In this document: positions 47,429 through 56,567 of the stretch, one piece after another
Position numbering within the stretch: position 1 is the stretch's first letter
How the letters are laid out: each line of letters starts with the position of its first letter
Assembly (NCBI RefSeq): GCF_037076525.1
Contig: NZ_AP029018.1
Coordinates: 1,699,001-1,763,000, forward strand
DNA from: Selenomonas sp. TAMA-11512
GTDB lineage: Bacteria > Bacillota > Negativicutes > Selenomonadales > Selenomonadaceae
DNA: 64,000 nt
Direction of reading: 5' to 3'
Notes under the pieces: model-generated
Seen by the model: only the letters and a program-made list of their open reading frames with translations
Database searches by the model: none
What the model was told of the DNA's origin: nothing
Position numbers and translations under genes: made by a program

Positions 47429-48949
47429 TTATTCCTTGACACGATAGGAAATCGTCTCCTTGTACTCCTCGATTGCCTTGCGTATATCCGCCTGGAGTTC
47501 ATCATCAAGTTGCTTCTTTTCGGCAATTCTCTGACGAAGATCTCCATGATTCGCCTGCATGAACTTGACAAAATCCTCCTGGAACTTGACAACCTTATCC
47601 ACCGGAATATCTGTCAGGTAGCCATGCACGGCCGTGTAGAGGACGAGCACCTGATCTTCAATCAAAAGCGGACTGTACTGTGCCTGCTTCAGCGTCTCAA
47701 CCATGCGCGCACCGCGATCGAGCTGATCCTTTGTCGCCTTATCCAGATCGGAAGCGAACTGCGAGAATGCGGCAAGCTCACGATACTGTGCAAGATCCAG
47801 GCGCAGTGTACCCGCGACCTGCTTCATCGCCTTGATCTGTGCCGCACCGCCGACACGGGAGACGGAGAGACCGGCGTTGATCGCCGGGCGAATGCCTGCG
47901 TAGAAGGAGTCTGTATCCAGCATGATCTGGCCATCGGTGATGGAGATAACGTTCGTCGGAATATATGCGGAAAGGTCGCCCGCAAGCGTCTCGATGATCG
48001 GCAGTGCCGTGATGGAGCCTGCGCCGAGCTCGTCGGAGACCTTCGCCGCGCGCTCCAAAAGGCGGGAGTGCAAGTAGAAGACGTCGCCCGGATATGCCTC
48101 GCGTCCCGGCGGACGGCGGAGGAGCAGCGACATCGCGCGGTAAGCGGCTGCATGCTTCGTAAGATCATCATAGATGCAAAGCGCATGACCGCCCTTATAC
48201 ATGAAATACTCCGCCATCGCGACGCCCGCATAAGGCGCGAGGTACTGGAGCGGAGCGGAGTCCGAAGCCGTCGCCGCAACGACGATCGAGTACTCCATCG
48301 CACCGGCATCTTCCAGTGTCTTGACGACACGCGCGACCGTCGAAGCCTTCTGCCCGATAGCGACGTAGACGCAGATGCAGTTCTGCCCCTTCTGGTTCAG
48401 GATCGTATCGACAGCGATTGCCGTCTTTCCCGTACCGCGGTCACCGATGATGAGCTCGCGCTGTCCGCGGCCGATCGGCACAAGCGCGTCGATCGCCTTG
48501 AGGCCTGTCTGCAGGGGCTGATGAACGGATTTACGATCCGCGATACCCGGTGCGATGTATTCGACCGGGCGCGTCTCCGACGCGTTGATAGGGCCCTTGC
48601 CGTCAATCGGGCGGCCGAGCGCATCGACGACACGTCCGACCATCGCTTCACCGACCGGCACCTGAATGATCTTGCCCGTGCGCTTAACCGTTGTGCCTTC
48701 CTTGATTTCGGTGTCACCGCCAAGGATAACGGCACCGACGTTGTCCTGCTCGAGGTTGAGAACCAGACCGAAGATATCATTTCCGAAGTCCAGAAGTTCG
48801 CCCGCCATGGCTTTTGTGAGACCATGGATATGGGCGATACCGTCGCCAATCTCGATGACAGTTCCGACATCATCAACATTCAAATCAACGTTGTAATTCT
48901 TGATTTGATCCTTGATAATGGCTGTTATTTCCTCATGATTCATTTTCAT
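47429..48949 (-). CDS. atpA: ATP synthase alpha subunit
   Basis: Non-catalytic nucleotide-binding F1 subunit. 506 residues with the P-loop GDRGTGKT (169-176), [11 protein letters not shown] and the [15 protein letters not shown] signature (arginine finger region). ATG start 22 bases after atpH. Full length. Confidence 0.98.
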   Translation of the reverse strand: MKMNHEEITAIIKDQIKNYNVDLNVDDVGTVIEIGDGIAHIHGLTKAMAGELLDFGNDIFGLVLNLEQDNVGAVILGGDTEIKEGTTVKRTGKIIQVPVGEAMVGRVVDALGRPIDGKGPINASETRPVEYIAPGIADRKSVHQPLQTGLKAIDALVPIGRGQRELIIGDRGTGKTAIAVDTILNQKGQNCICVYVAIGQKASTVARVVKTLEDAGAMEYSIVVAATASDSAPLQYLAPYAGVAMAEYFMYKGGHALCIYDDLTKHAAAYRAMSLLLRRPPGREAYPGDVFYLHSRLLERAAKVSDELGAGSITALPIIETLAGDLSAYIPTNVISITDGQIMLDTDSFYAGIRPAINAGLSVSRVGGAAQIKAMKQVAGTLRLDLAQYRELAAFSQFASDLDKATKDQLDRGARMVETLKQAQYSPLLIEDQVLVLYTAVHGYLTDIPVDKVVKFQEDFVKFMQANHGDLRQRIAEKKQLDDELQADIRKAIEEYKETISYRVKE

Positions 48950-48971
48950 ATTTTGCTGTCACCCCAATTTC

Positions 48972-49517
48972 TCACTGATTTGCCATGATTTCACTCTTTA
49001 GTGCCTGCAGACGACCTGTCACACTGCCATCGATGCGCTTATCGCCCATCTGGACGATGACGCCGCCGATGATTCCCGCATCCACATGTGTGCGAAGCTC
49101 GACGCGCTTGCCGGAGACCTCCTGCAGCTTTGCCTTCAGTCCCTGTGCCTGTGCTTCGTCCATTTTGACTGCCGTTGTAACGTCGGCAATCGCTATGCCG
49201 AGAGCTTCATTCGAGAGCGTCTTGAATTCGTCAACAATCGCATTCAGAAGAGCCATACGTCGCTTGTCCACGAGGAGAAGCAGGAAGTTGTAGACATCCT
49301 TCACCAGTGTATCTCCGGAGAAGATCTTTTCCACAACGGATTTCTTCGCCGTGACGGGAATCTGCGGATCCTCGACAAAGCGCTGCAGCTCCGACTGCCC
49401 GCAGACCGTGGAACGAATATCCCGAAGGTTTGTCTCATAGGTCTCCAGCTTACCGCTCTCCTGTGCGATTTCAAAAATCGCCCGTGCGTATTTTTTCGCC
49501 AGTTGTGTGTTTATCAT
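48972..49517 (-). CDS. atpH: ATP synthase delta subunit
   Basis: Peripheral-stalk subunit linking b to the F1 head. 181 residues, with the N-terminal helical domain (AKKYARAIFEIAQESGKLET) and the C-terminal MDEAQAQGLKAKLQEVSGKR then DAGIIGGVIVQMGDKRIDGS signature. ATG overlaps the atpF stop by 4 bases. Confidence 0.97.
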   Translation of the reverse strand: MINTQLAKKYARAIFEIAQESGKLETYETNLRDIRSTVCGQSELQRFVEDPQIPVTAKKSVVEKIFSGDTLVKDVYNFLLLLVDKRRMALLNAIVDEFKTLSNEALGIAIADVTTAVKMDEAQAQGLKAKLQEVSGKRVELRTHVDAGIIGGVIVQMGDKRIDGSVTGRLQALKSEIMANQ

Positions 49518-50014
49518 GACAGATCACCCAGCTTATCCTTATCGAGCTGGTCGGCAAATTCAGCGATGAGCGCAGCGTTTGCACGTTCATCCAGATTTTG
49601 CTGAATAATCTTTGCGGCTGCCGCAATGGAGATTGCGGCGACCTGTGCCTTTAATGCCTCGGCAGCCTGAAGACGCTCACGAGTGATATCCTCCTGCGCG
49701 TTCTTCTTCATCTGCTCGATCTCAGCACGCGTCGCCTTGATTTCCCGCTCTTTTTCATCCTCCGCACGCTTTACCGCGGCATCAATGATGCTTTGGGCCT
49801 TTGCACGAGCCTCGTCAAGCTGCGCCTGATACTCGGCCTTGAGCTTTGCCGCTTCCGCCTCATCGGCATCCGCCTTCGCCAGGCTCTCCTCGATTTTCAT
49901 GCGGCGAGCGTCCAGCATCTTGACAATCGGCTTATAGGCAACGGCACGCAAGATGATGACGAGAAGGACAAAGTTTAGGATTTGTGCCGGCAGAGTTCCG
50001 TTTAAATCGATCAA
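49514..50014 (-). CDS. atpF: ATP synthase b subunit
   Basis: Peripheral stalk, 166 residues: one N-terminal membrane helix (about 9-26, QILNFVLLVIILRAVAYKPI) followed by a long charged coiled coil rich in A, E and K (about 35-150). The start is TTG at 50012-50014 in MIDLNGTLPAQ. It overlaps atpH and follows atpE by 41 bases. Only one b-type gene is present. Confidence 0.96.
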   Translation of the reverse strand: MIDLNGTLPAQILNFVLLVIILRAVAYKPIVKMLDARRMKIEESLAKADADEAEAAKLKAEYQAQLDEARAKAQSIIDAAVKRAEDEKEREIKATRAEIEQMKKNAQEDITRERLQAAEALKAQVAAISIAAAAKIIQQNLDERANAALIAEFADQLDKDKLGDLS

Positions 50015-50055
50015 TTTGCGTTACCCCCTTTCAGGTACTAAGAGCAACACACCTC

Positions 50056-50325
<270 letters not shown>

Positions 50326-50354
50326 TTAAACATACATTTGTCAAAAACAGACGC

Positions 50355-51032
50355 TCAATGCGCCTCCTCCGTTTTGACGGAACTCGATAAGTAGGCAATC
50401 GAGAGCATCGTAAAGATGACCGACTGCACAGTGCCGATAAAGATGCTAAACATGAGCCAAACAACCGACGGCACGGGCATCCAGATCGGTACAAGCTGCA
50501 GGAGAATGTGAATCAGGATTTCGCCTGCAAGAATATTACCGAATAGACGGAATGACAACGTGATCGGCTTTGCGAACTCTTCGATGACATGGATGACGAC
50601 AAACGGGATAAACGGCTGGAAGAAGTGCGCGATGTAATGACCGCCCTTCTTGTAAAGTCCCAGAATGTGTACCAGCGCAACGACCGTAAGCGCAAGCCCC
50701 AACGTGGTGTTCAAATCATTCGTCGGCGACTGCATCTCCGGGATCAAACCGAGCATATTGGAGACCCAGATGAACATAAAGAGAGTAACAATGAACGGTG
50801 CCAGCCAGCGGTTCGCCACGCCCATATTGTTATCCATCTGCTCATGCAGCCACGTTACGACAATCTCGACCACGTTTTGGCAGCCCGAGGGAATGAGCTT
50901 CAGATTGCGCGTTGCCAGAAAGGCAATCAGGATGACAATCGCCATAGTGATCCATGTCATGATGAGCGTATTGCCATTGAAGCTGATGCCGGCAACCTCC
51001 ACTACACCACGATGAATGATTTCATGTCCCAT
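50355..51032 (-). CDS. atpB: ATP synthase a subunit
   Basis: Membrane stator subunit with the ion half-channels. 225 residues, about five to six helices, with the essential arginine R162 in ITLSFRLFGNILAGE. ATG start 11 bases after atpI. Slightly short but typical for Firmicutes. Confidence 0.97.
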   Translation of the reverse strand: MGHEIIHRGVVEVAGISFNGNTLIMTWITMAIVILIAFLATRNLKLIPSGCQNVVEIVVTWLHEQMDNNMGVANRWLAPFIVTLFMFIWVSNMLGLIPEMQSPTNDLNTTLGLALTVVALVHILGLYKKGGHYIAHFFQPFIPFVVIHVIEEFAKPITLSFRLFGNILAGEILIHILLQLVPIWMPVPSVVWLMFSIFIGTVQSVIFTMLSIAYLSSSVKTEEAH

Positions 51033-51043
51033 ATATCCACCTC

Positions 51044-51439
51044 CTATCTGCGGAAAATCTCTCCATCGGCACGCCTCCTGCCGTAATGAAGCAAGACAAG
51101 CAAAATCAAGAAGAACGAAATCAAGAGGCCGGCAATGACACTGTAGAAGACCTCTTCCGAGAACCGGACAGCCATCCCGAGAATGAGCGCCACAGTCAGC
51201 AGGCGAACGATAAGTCCGACCAGCATCTCCCGCTGCGCGCCTCCTACAGAAAGACCCGCACTCCTCTCAATACGCCTCGCAATCCCGTGCCAAACAGCAG
51301 CCCCGAGCAGCCATCCGATCAGGTAGGCTCCGAAGAGACCGGCCCGTCCGTCGATCAGAAGACCGATAAAGACCGGCAGAGCGCTGCCGAGGAAGGCAAG
51401 GATCAGATTCCTCCTGCATACCGATAAAAGCTCCCTCAT
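51044..51439 (-). CDS. atpI: ATP synthase subunit I (AtpI-like)
   Basis: 131 residues with four predicted membrane helices (about 10-30, 35-52, 73-92, 97-118) and a short cytoplasmic linker. AtpI proteins help assemble the c-ring or carry magnesium; sequence is poorly conserved, so the call rests on topology and position directly before atpB. ATG start after a GGAGGAGG site. It opens the main operon; the 235-base region upstream shows a CCGCCC/GGGCGG stem (51500-51520) but no promoter I can choose. Confidence 0.8.
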   Translation of the reverse strand: MRELLSVCRRNLILAFLGSALPVFIGLLIDGRAGLFGAYLIGWLLGAAVWHGIARRIERSAGLSVGGAQREMLVGLIVRLLTVALILGMAVRFSEEVFYSVIAGLLISFFLILLVLLHYGRRRADGEIFRR

Positions 51440-51603
51440 ATTCCTCCTCCGACGGGCACGCCGTCTTCGATTGAATATCTATATGGTTTCTATATCTTTC
51501 CGCCCGCAAATATAGGGCGGGTAGACATAGTAACTTACCATGAAAAGCTTCGCCATAATTTCTCTTATTCCTTCTTTCTTTTAATTTTTCTGTAGAAATT
51601 ATA

Positions 51604-51640
51604 GAAAAGGATAGTCGCCCACTTTAAATCACGACTATCC
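51604..51640 (-). terminator. terminator after the 99-residue protein
   Basis: Stem GGATAGTCG/CGACTATCC with a 14-base loop, followed on the minus strand by TTTTCTATAATTTC. It separates the small gene from the atp operon. Confidence 0.8.
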
Positions 51641-51674
51641 TCCCACACGGTTCCCCGTTCGCTATTCTCTTTTC

Positions 51675-51974
51675 TTATTGCAGCATCCGCCGATAGAGCG
51701 CTTCACTCGCCGGGTTCATGGAGGCAAGCGCCTCTTCTCTTCCCGCCTCATAGCCGAGAACTGTCCCTTCCTGTATCCCGCGCTCATACGCGTCCGCCGC
51801 GTAACTCGTCATGTAGTCCATCGCGGCATCGATCAGAGCTTTTGCCTCTGTATCTGCAATGGTATGTCGCCGCAGCATCTTCTTCAGTTCCTCACCAAAA
51901 TGACGCTGCTTTGCAATCGTTCCCGACTTGCCGAGCAGCGTCTCAAAACGCATGCTTTCCTGCTCCCCTGCCAT
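51675..51974 (-). CDS. uncharacterised 99-residue helical protein
   Basis: Starts at ATG 51974 (GAGGGG site 8 bases upstream): MAGEQESMRFETLLGKSGTI. Predicted fully helical and soluble, rich in A, E and M, with AKALIDAAMDYMTSYAADAY and a C-terminal EALYRRMLQ. No family recognised. It has its own promoter (52043-52071) and terminator (51604-51640), so it is a separate unit between atpI and the atpZ-like gene. Confidence 0.7.
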   Translation of the reverse strand: MAGEQESMRFETLLGKSGTIAKQRHFGEELKKMLRRHTIADTEAKALIDAAMDYMTSYAADAYERGIQEGTVLGYEAGREEALASMNPASEALYRRMLQ

Positions 51975-52042
51975 AAAGCACCCCTCTGTGAAAATCCCCA
52001 ATCATTCATCATCAATAGGATGAAATATCTATCCCCAAGAAC

Positions 52043-52071
52043 ACAATATCATAAAGCTCTTCACATTGCAA
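52043..52071 (-). promoter_or_regulatory. promoter of the 99-residue protein gene
   Basis: TTGCAA (52066-52071) and TATTGT (52043-52048) on the minus strand with a 17-base spacer, about 70 bases upstream of the start codon. Confidence 0.6.
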
Positions 52072-52089
52072 GGAAAAGAAGAAGGATTT

Positions 52090-52323
52090 TCACAATCGTT
52101 TTTCCTTTATTTTTCTATAAGCAGAGTATATTGCAACGGGGAATCCCGCGAAGATTCCCGCCATCTTCCCCGTGGAGCCGAGGGCAAAGAATTCATCCGC
52201 TAAATGTCCCAGAAAAACACAGATGCCAAGAACAGCAACAAGATAGAACCCGATGCCGCCCAGGAACATATATGCCTCGAGCGCCTGCCGCAGAGGCGAC
52301 TTCGGCGGCTTCAGCTCACGCAT
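52090..52323 (-). CDS. AtpZ/AtpI-family small membrane protein
   Basis: 77 residues with two membrane helices (about 20-42 and 51-67) separated by a short loop GHLADEFFALGSTG and a basic tail; this matches AtpZ-type proteins that accompany F-type ATPase operons and may form a magnesium or calcium channel with AtpI. ATG start lies inside the end of wecB (13-base overlap), so it is expressed with the tilS-wecB transcript rather than with atp genes. Confidence 0.75.
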   Translation of the reverse strand: MRELKPPKSPLRQALEAYMFLGGIGFYLVAVLGICVFLGHLADEFFALGSTGKMAGIFAGFPVAIYSAYRKIKEKRL

Positions 52324-53474
52324 GGCCGAAACGTGTCCGGACGTTCATGCCGACGCCCCGCATGATACAGAATCGCTTCTATGATTCTCCTTGCCGATTC
52401 CCCGTCTCCATAGGGGTTCACAGCACCGCTCATCTCCCTGTACTTCCGTTCATCCGTCAGAAGCTCCCGCGCCGCTTGGAATACGACGTCCTTATCCGTC
52501 CCGACAAGGCGCACCGTACCCGCCTCGGCAGCCTCCGGACGCTCCGTCGAATCACGCAGGACGAGTACAGGCTTGCCGAGTGCCGGCGCCTCCTCCTGCA
52601 CACCGCCCGAGTCCGTCAGGATGAGATACGCGCGGCTCATGAGATTCGCAAACGGCTCATAGTCCAACGGATCGATGAGATGCACTCGCTCCATACCGCC
52701 GAGCTCCTCCTGCACGACCTCGCGCACCTTCGGATTCCTGTGCACAGGGAAGACGATCTCGATGTCGGCGAACTCCTCCGTGAGCTCGCGCAGCGCCTGA
52801 TAGATGTGACGCATCGGCGCGCCGAGATTTTCCCTGCGATGCGTCGTTACGAGAACAACACGGCGCTTTTCATAATCGATGCTGTTTAAGAGCTCATTCT
52901 CGAACTTGAAATTCTTGTGGATTGTCTGATGCAGGGCATCGATGACCGTATTCCCCGTGATGAAGATACGATCCTCTTTGATTCCTTCATTCATCAGATT
53001 CTTCGCCGCCGTCGCCGTCGGAGCGAAGTGCAGATCCGCTATCGCACCTGTCAGCTTGCGGTTCATCTCCTCCGGAAACGGAGAGTATTTATCCTGCGTC
53101 CTGAGCCCCGCTTCGACATGGCCGACCGCCGTCTGATGATAGTAGGAAGCGAGCGCCCCCACAAACGTCGTCGTCGTATCTCCGTGAACGAGAACGATAT
53201 CCGGCTTTTCCTTCGCAAGAATGCCGTCGAGCCCCTTGAGCGCCTTTGTCGTGATATCAAAAAGCGTCTGACCGCTCGCCATGATATCGAGATCATAATC
53301 CGGGTGAATGTCAAAGAGATGCAGTACCTGATCGAGCATATCACGATGCTGTGCCGTAACCGCGACCACCTGCTCAATTTCATTCGCATGACGTGCGAGC
53401 TCCAAGATGACCGGAGCCATTTTGATTGCTTCCGGCCGCGTTCCGAAGACCGTCATTACCTTGATTTTTTCCAT
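52311..53474 (-). CDS. wecB: UDP-N-acetylglucosamine 2-epimerase (non-hydrolysing)
   Basis: Makes UDP-ManNAc for cell-surface polymers. Start at ATG 53474 (MEKIKVMTVFGTRPEAIKMA) is chosen as it gives the family N-terminus; 387 residues, normal. Marks: VHGDTTTTFVGALASYYHQT, GHVEAGLRT, TGNTVIDAL, VTTHRRENLG and the LTDSGGVQEEAPALGKPVLV block that binds UDP. It overlaps the end of tilS by 19 bases and the atpZ-like gene by 13 bases. Confidence 0.95.
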   Translation of the reverse strand: MEKIKVMTVFGTRPEAIKMAPVILELARHANEIEQVVAVTAQHRDMLDQVLHLFDIHPDYDLDIMASGQTLFDITTKALKGLDGILAKEKPDIVLVHGDTTTTFVGALASYYHQTAVGHVEAGLRTQDKYSPFPEEMNRKLTGAIADLHFAPTATAAKNLMNEGIKEDRIFITGNTVIDALHQTIHKNFKFENELLNSIDYEKRRVVLVTTHRRENLGAPMRHIYQALRELTEEFADIEIVFPVHRNPKVREVVQEELGGMERVHLIDPLDYEPFANLMSRAYLILTDSGGVQEEAPALGKPVLVLRDSTERPEAAEAGTVRLVGTDKDVVFQAARELLTDERKYREMSGAVNPYGDGESARRIIEAILYHAGRRHERPDTFRPCVS

Positions 53475-54949
53475 AGTAATTTCAACCTCATGATCTGTTT
53501 TGTATTCTCCGTCACATAGGCGAGTGTCGAACGGCGCACCCCCGCCGCCCAAAGAATCTCGTCCCCCAGCAGGACAATGGGAACGGTATCCCGCTTCGCC
53601 CTTGCCACCTTCGCGTCGATCAAAAGATCCTTGATTTTCCGGTGCCCCGCCGGCAATGCTATCCGATCCCCGCTGCCGCGTGGCCTTACATAGAGGCCTT
53701 CCCTGCACAGGAGCGCGTCCGCATAGATGGTGTCCGCATCCCGCTCCCCTACCTGACTAACACGTTTCATCTCGATCATGCAGTCTGTAAAACGGAACCG
53801 GTTCAGCCCCTCCTCCAGAGGCACCTTTTGAAAAGAATTTTGAAAAGAACTTTGCTTTCTCTTTTTCTCTTTATGCGGTGGAAAATCCTCTATATTTACA
53901 TCGATATTCTTCTTTTCCGCGACAAAATCAGCAAACTTTTCCCAGTCCGCCCCTTTTTTATACAGAAAAACCCATGCATAGCCGATATAGACCTCCGCGC
54001 CTGCAGGCATGGAGAGCCACTTTTCTCCCCGCGCCCGACCTGCCGCCTCCCGTAGGCGCTCGATCTCCCGATACGCCCACCCGTCGCTTCCGGAGAGCTT
54101 CTCCGACACCCGCCGCAGGCAGCGGCGCTGCAGCACGATGGGAACCTCCGGTGAAAAAAATCGGCGATGCACGCACCAGATTTGCTTGTGCGGATCCGCT
54201 ATAAACGCTTCACGGAGCACTGTCTTTGCCTCTTCATCCGCAAGGATGTCTTCCGCCTGCATGATATCAGCGAGCCGCGCCACCGCTTCATCCACTGAAG
54301 GATTTATGCTCTCCCGGATATAGGGGAGGATCTCCAATCGCAGTTTGTTCCTCATCGCGTCCGCGATTTCATTTGTGGCATCCTCCCGATAAGGGATATC
54401 ACGCTCTTTGCAGTAATCGTAGATTTCCGCCTTTGTCGCGTCGAGGAGCGGACGATATACACCGTTTTGTTCATAGAGCATCCCCTTTAATCCCTGCATC
54501 CCCGCGCCGCGCAGGAAATGCATGAGCACCGTCTCCACCTGGTCGTCTCGGTGATGCGCCAGAGCAATGCCGTCCGCTCGCTTCTCCTCGTGGACACGAC
54601 GGAGAAATTGATGACGCAGCTCACGAGCCGCGGTCTCCAGGGATAGCTTCTTCTCTTTCGCGTAGGCAGGCACATCCCCGTGTCCGACGACGCACTCGAC
54701 GCCGCGCTCTCGGCAATATGCCTCGACAAAGCGAGCATCCTCCTTGGAGGCCTCCCCGCGGATGCCGTGTTCATAATGTGCGGCGACAATGGTCAGCTCA
54801 TCCCGCTCACGTATGCGCAGGAGGGCGTCGAGCAGCGCCATGGAGTCCGCCCCGCCGGACACGCCGACAATCACCGTTGGCTGCGGCCGCGCCCTCCACA
54901 GTCTATGCCTTTCGACTGCACATACAAACTTCTTAAACACGCTTCTCAC
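53456..54949 (-). CDS. tilS: tRNA(Ile)-lysidine synthetase
   Basis: Modifies C34 of the CAU-anticodon isoleucine tRNA to lysidine; essential. 497 residues with the N-type ATP pyrophosphatase loop SGGADS (31-36), AAHYEHGIRGEASKEDARFV, the LAHHRDDQVETVLMHFLRGA segment, and the C-terminal domains with YVRPRGSGDRIALPAGHRKI then KDLLIDAKVARAKRDTVPIV. GTG start at 54947-54949; a second GTG 9 bases later is an alternative. The 200 bases to the next gene contain its terminator and a GCCTG/CAGGC stem. Confidence 0.95.
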   Translation of the reverse strand: MRSVFKKFVCAVERHRLWRARPQPTVIVGVSGGADSMALLDALLRIRERDELTIVAAHYEHGIRGEASKEDARFVEAYCRERGVECVVGHGDVPAYAKEKKLSLETAARELRHQFLRRVHEEKRADGIALAHHRDDQVETVLMHFLRGAGMQGLKGMLYEQNGVYRPLLDATKAEIYDYCKERDIPYREDATNEIADAMRNKLRLEILPYIRESINPSVDEAVARLADIMQAEDILADEEAKTVLREAFIADPHKQIWCVHRRFFSPEVPIVLQRRCLRRVSEKLSGSDGWAYREIERLREAAGRARGEKWLSMPAGAEVYIGYAWVFLYKKGADWEKFADFVAEKKNIDVNIEDFPPHKEKKRKQSSFQNSFQKVPLEEGLNRFRFTDCMIEMKRVSQVGERDADTIYADALLCREGLYVRPRGSGDRIALPAGHRKIKDLLIDAKVARAKRDTVPIVLLGDEILWAAGVRRSTLAYVTENTKQIMRLKLLWKKSR

Positions 54950-55077
54950 CCCCGCGCTTCATCCATAATAGAAAAGAGACGACGCCTGCGAATACGCCCC
55001 GGCACATATATACGCACCGTCCGTCTGCCTGACAGGAATTTCGCCCGGCAGGCAATCTCGAGCTCCCTTAAAGCATA

Positions 55078-55119
55078 AAGAAAAGTGGAATATCGCCCGA
55101 AAAAAGCGATAACCCCACT
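55078..55119 (-). terminator. terminator after the S1-domain gene
   Basis: Stem with arms AGTGG/CCACT and TATCGC/GCGATA around a T/C-rich loop, followed on the minus strand by TTTCTTT. Ends the unit starting upstream at the DivIC and S1 genes. Confidence 0.75.
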
Positions 55120-55151
55120 CTTCATTGCATACGTATTTCTCAGTTGTATTA

Positions 55152-55610
55152 TTAGTCCGGTCGTCTTGCACCGCGACGGCTGCGCCCTGTATCTCCGCCC
55201 TTACGGCGAAGTGTCAGCTGTTTCTCATCACTGTCCTTAAGGAACTTTGACAGCTTATCTTCAAACGAAGCGGATGTCTGTCCGTATCTCCCGCTGCCGG
55301 GGCGGGAAAATCCCGTATTCGGACGTTTCGGGGGTCGCTTGAACTCCACCGGCGGACGAACTTCTTCCGCCTTTTTCTCCTGCGCCTGCTTGACGGAGAG
55401 GCCGATCTTCCCTCGCTCATCAATCGTCAAAATCTTGACCTTGACTTTGTCCTGCTCTGTTAAAAAATCGTGCACATCCTTGACATACTCATCGGCAACC
55501 TCCGAGATATGTACGAGACCAACCTTTCCCTCCGGCAATTCAATGAATGCGCCAAAGTTCGTGATGCCTGTCACAGTGCCTTCCACTACGCTGCCAATCT
55601 CAATGGCCAA
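55152..55610 (-). CDS. S1 RNA-binding domain protein (YabR-like)
   Basis: 152 residues: one S1 OB-fold at about 3-75 (EIGSVVEGTVTGITNFGAFI, VGLVHISEVADEYVKDVHDF, DERGKIGLSVKQAQ) followed by a basic, low-complexity tail rich in R, P and G. Such proteins are common beside ftsB/divIC in Bacillota and associate with RNA or ribosomes; YabR is the Bacillus name. ATG start. It ends 33 bases before its terminator and follows the DivIC gene by 78 bases. Confidence 0.88.
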   Translation of the reverse strand: MAIEIGSVVEGTVTGITNFGAFIELPEGKVGLVHISEVADEYVKDVHDFLTEQDKVKVKILTIDERGKIGLSVKQAQEKKAEEVRPPVEFKRPPKRPNTGFSRPGSGRYGQTSASFEDKLSKFLKDSDEKQLTLRRKGGDTGRSRRGARRPD

Positions 55611-55688
55611 ATCTATTTCCTCCTTAAAGTTCAGCTTGTGCCATTATACTAGGATTTATATTTCACTGTCAACAGGGTCAACAGAGAT

Positions 55689-55982
55689 TTACGGGCGTTT
55701 TACGATATAGGGGAGTTCCCCTTCCTTTGTCATGCCAAGCTCCTCACGAGCCGTCTTCTCTATGTACTCGGCCTCCGAGAGATTGTCTTTCTCTGCCTTG
55801 AGCGCGGCATTTTCCTGCTGCGCCGCGGCCAATCGCTCTTCCACCTGTGTAAGGTCTCGATTGAGCTCATTCAGACTGAACTGCTGATTGAATACGACGT
55901 AAGCAAAGTATATACAGATAGCGCAAAGCACAACAGCGAACCAGTCAAAACGAATGCCGCGCCTTCTTTTTGCATGCCGCAT
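55689..55982 (-). CDS. septum formation initiator (DivIC/FtsB-like)
   Basis: 97 residues: a basic N-terminus, one membrane helix (about 14-31, FAVVLCAICIYFAYVVF), a coiled coil (about 36-70, LNELNRDLTQVEERLAAAQQ) and a short tail (EYIEKTAREELGMTKEGELP) typical of the FtsB/DivIC family that bridges FtsL and FtsQ at the divisome. ATG start. It heads the two-gene unit with the S1 protein. Confidence 0.88.
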   Translation of the reverse strand: MRHAKRRRGIRFDWFAVVLCAICIYFAYVVFNQQFSLNELNRDLTQVEERLAAAQQENAALKAEKDNLSEAEYIEKTAREELGMTKEGELPYIVKRP

Positions 55983-56093
55983 AACTTCACCCCACCTCTA
56001 TAACCGATCATACCTTACCGCATAAAGCTCTTATCCGACTTGCCCGCCGCTTGCAGGAGCCGTATTCCCTTTTCGGGACGTCCAAGCGAGTCC

Positions 56094-56561
56094 TTAATCC
56101 TCCGAATACTGGAAGTAATCGGTTCCTGCAATCTTGCGAAAAATCGAATCACAGTCCTGACAGTGAAAGTGTACCTCTACATTCCGCATATCCGCCTTGC
56201 CGTCGACGATTTGAACAGGCACGCCGTCCACCCAATCCAGCGTCCCCGCGCAGCGCGGGCAGACCGCGTGACCCGCGTCATCCGCCTTCAGCATCACCGG
56301 CTGCAGTTCGGAGACCGCCTTCACATGGCGCACAGGCTTCTCCTGCTTTTCTCCCTCATACTCCTCAAAGTAGCCGGATTTTAAGAGTTCTATATAATAA
56401 CTGTTGCAGTCCTCACAAACATATCGCGGCTTGACGTCATCGAGATTGACCTTGCCTCCGACAATTTTGACATCACCGCCCGCCATATATTTCAGCGGCT
56501 TAGCACAGATCGGACAAAGCCGATCGCCCTTTTCATTACGAGGTAAATCCACCAGCGGCAT
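56094..56561 (-). CDS. double zinc-ribbon protein of unknown function
   Basis: 155 residues made of two similar halves, each with two CxxC pairs about 30 residues apart: C16/C19 with C49/C52, and C101/C104 with C134/C137. Both halves share the pattern CPxC...VxIVxGKxx...V...CxDC, so it arose by internal duplication. Probably two zinc ribbons; the partner is unknown. ATG start. It follows the glycosyltransferase gene by 6 bases on the same strand. Confidence 0.78.
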   Translation of the reverse strand: MPLVDLPRNEKGDRLCPICAKPLKYMAGGDVKIVGGKVNLDDVKPRYVCEDCNSYYIELLKSGYFEEYEGEKQEKPVRHVKAVSELQPVMLKADDAGHAVCPRCAGTLDWVDGVPVQIVDGKADMRNVEVHFHCQDCDSIFRKIAGTDYFQYSED

Positions 56562-56567
56562 ATACCA

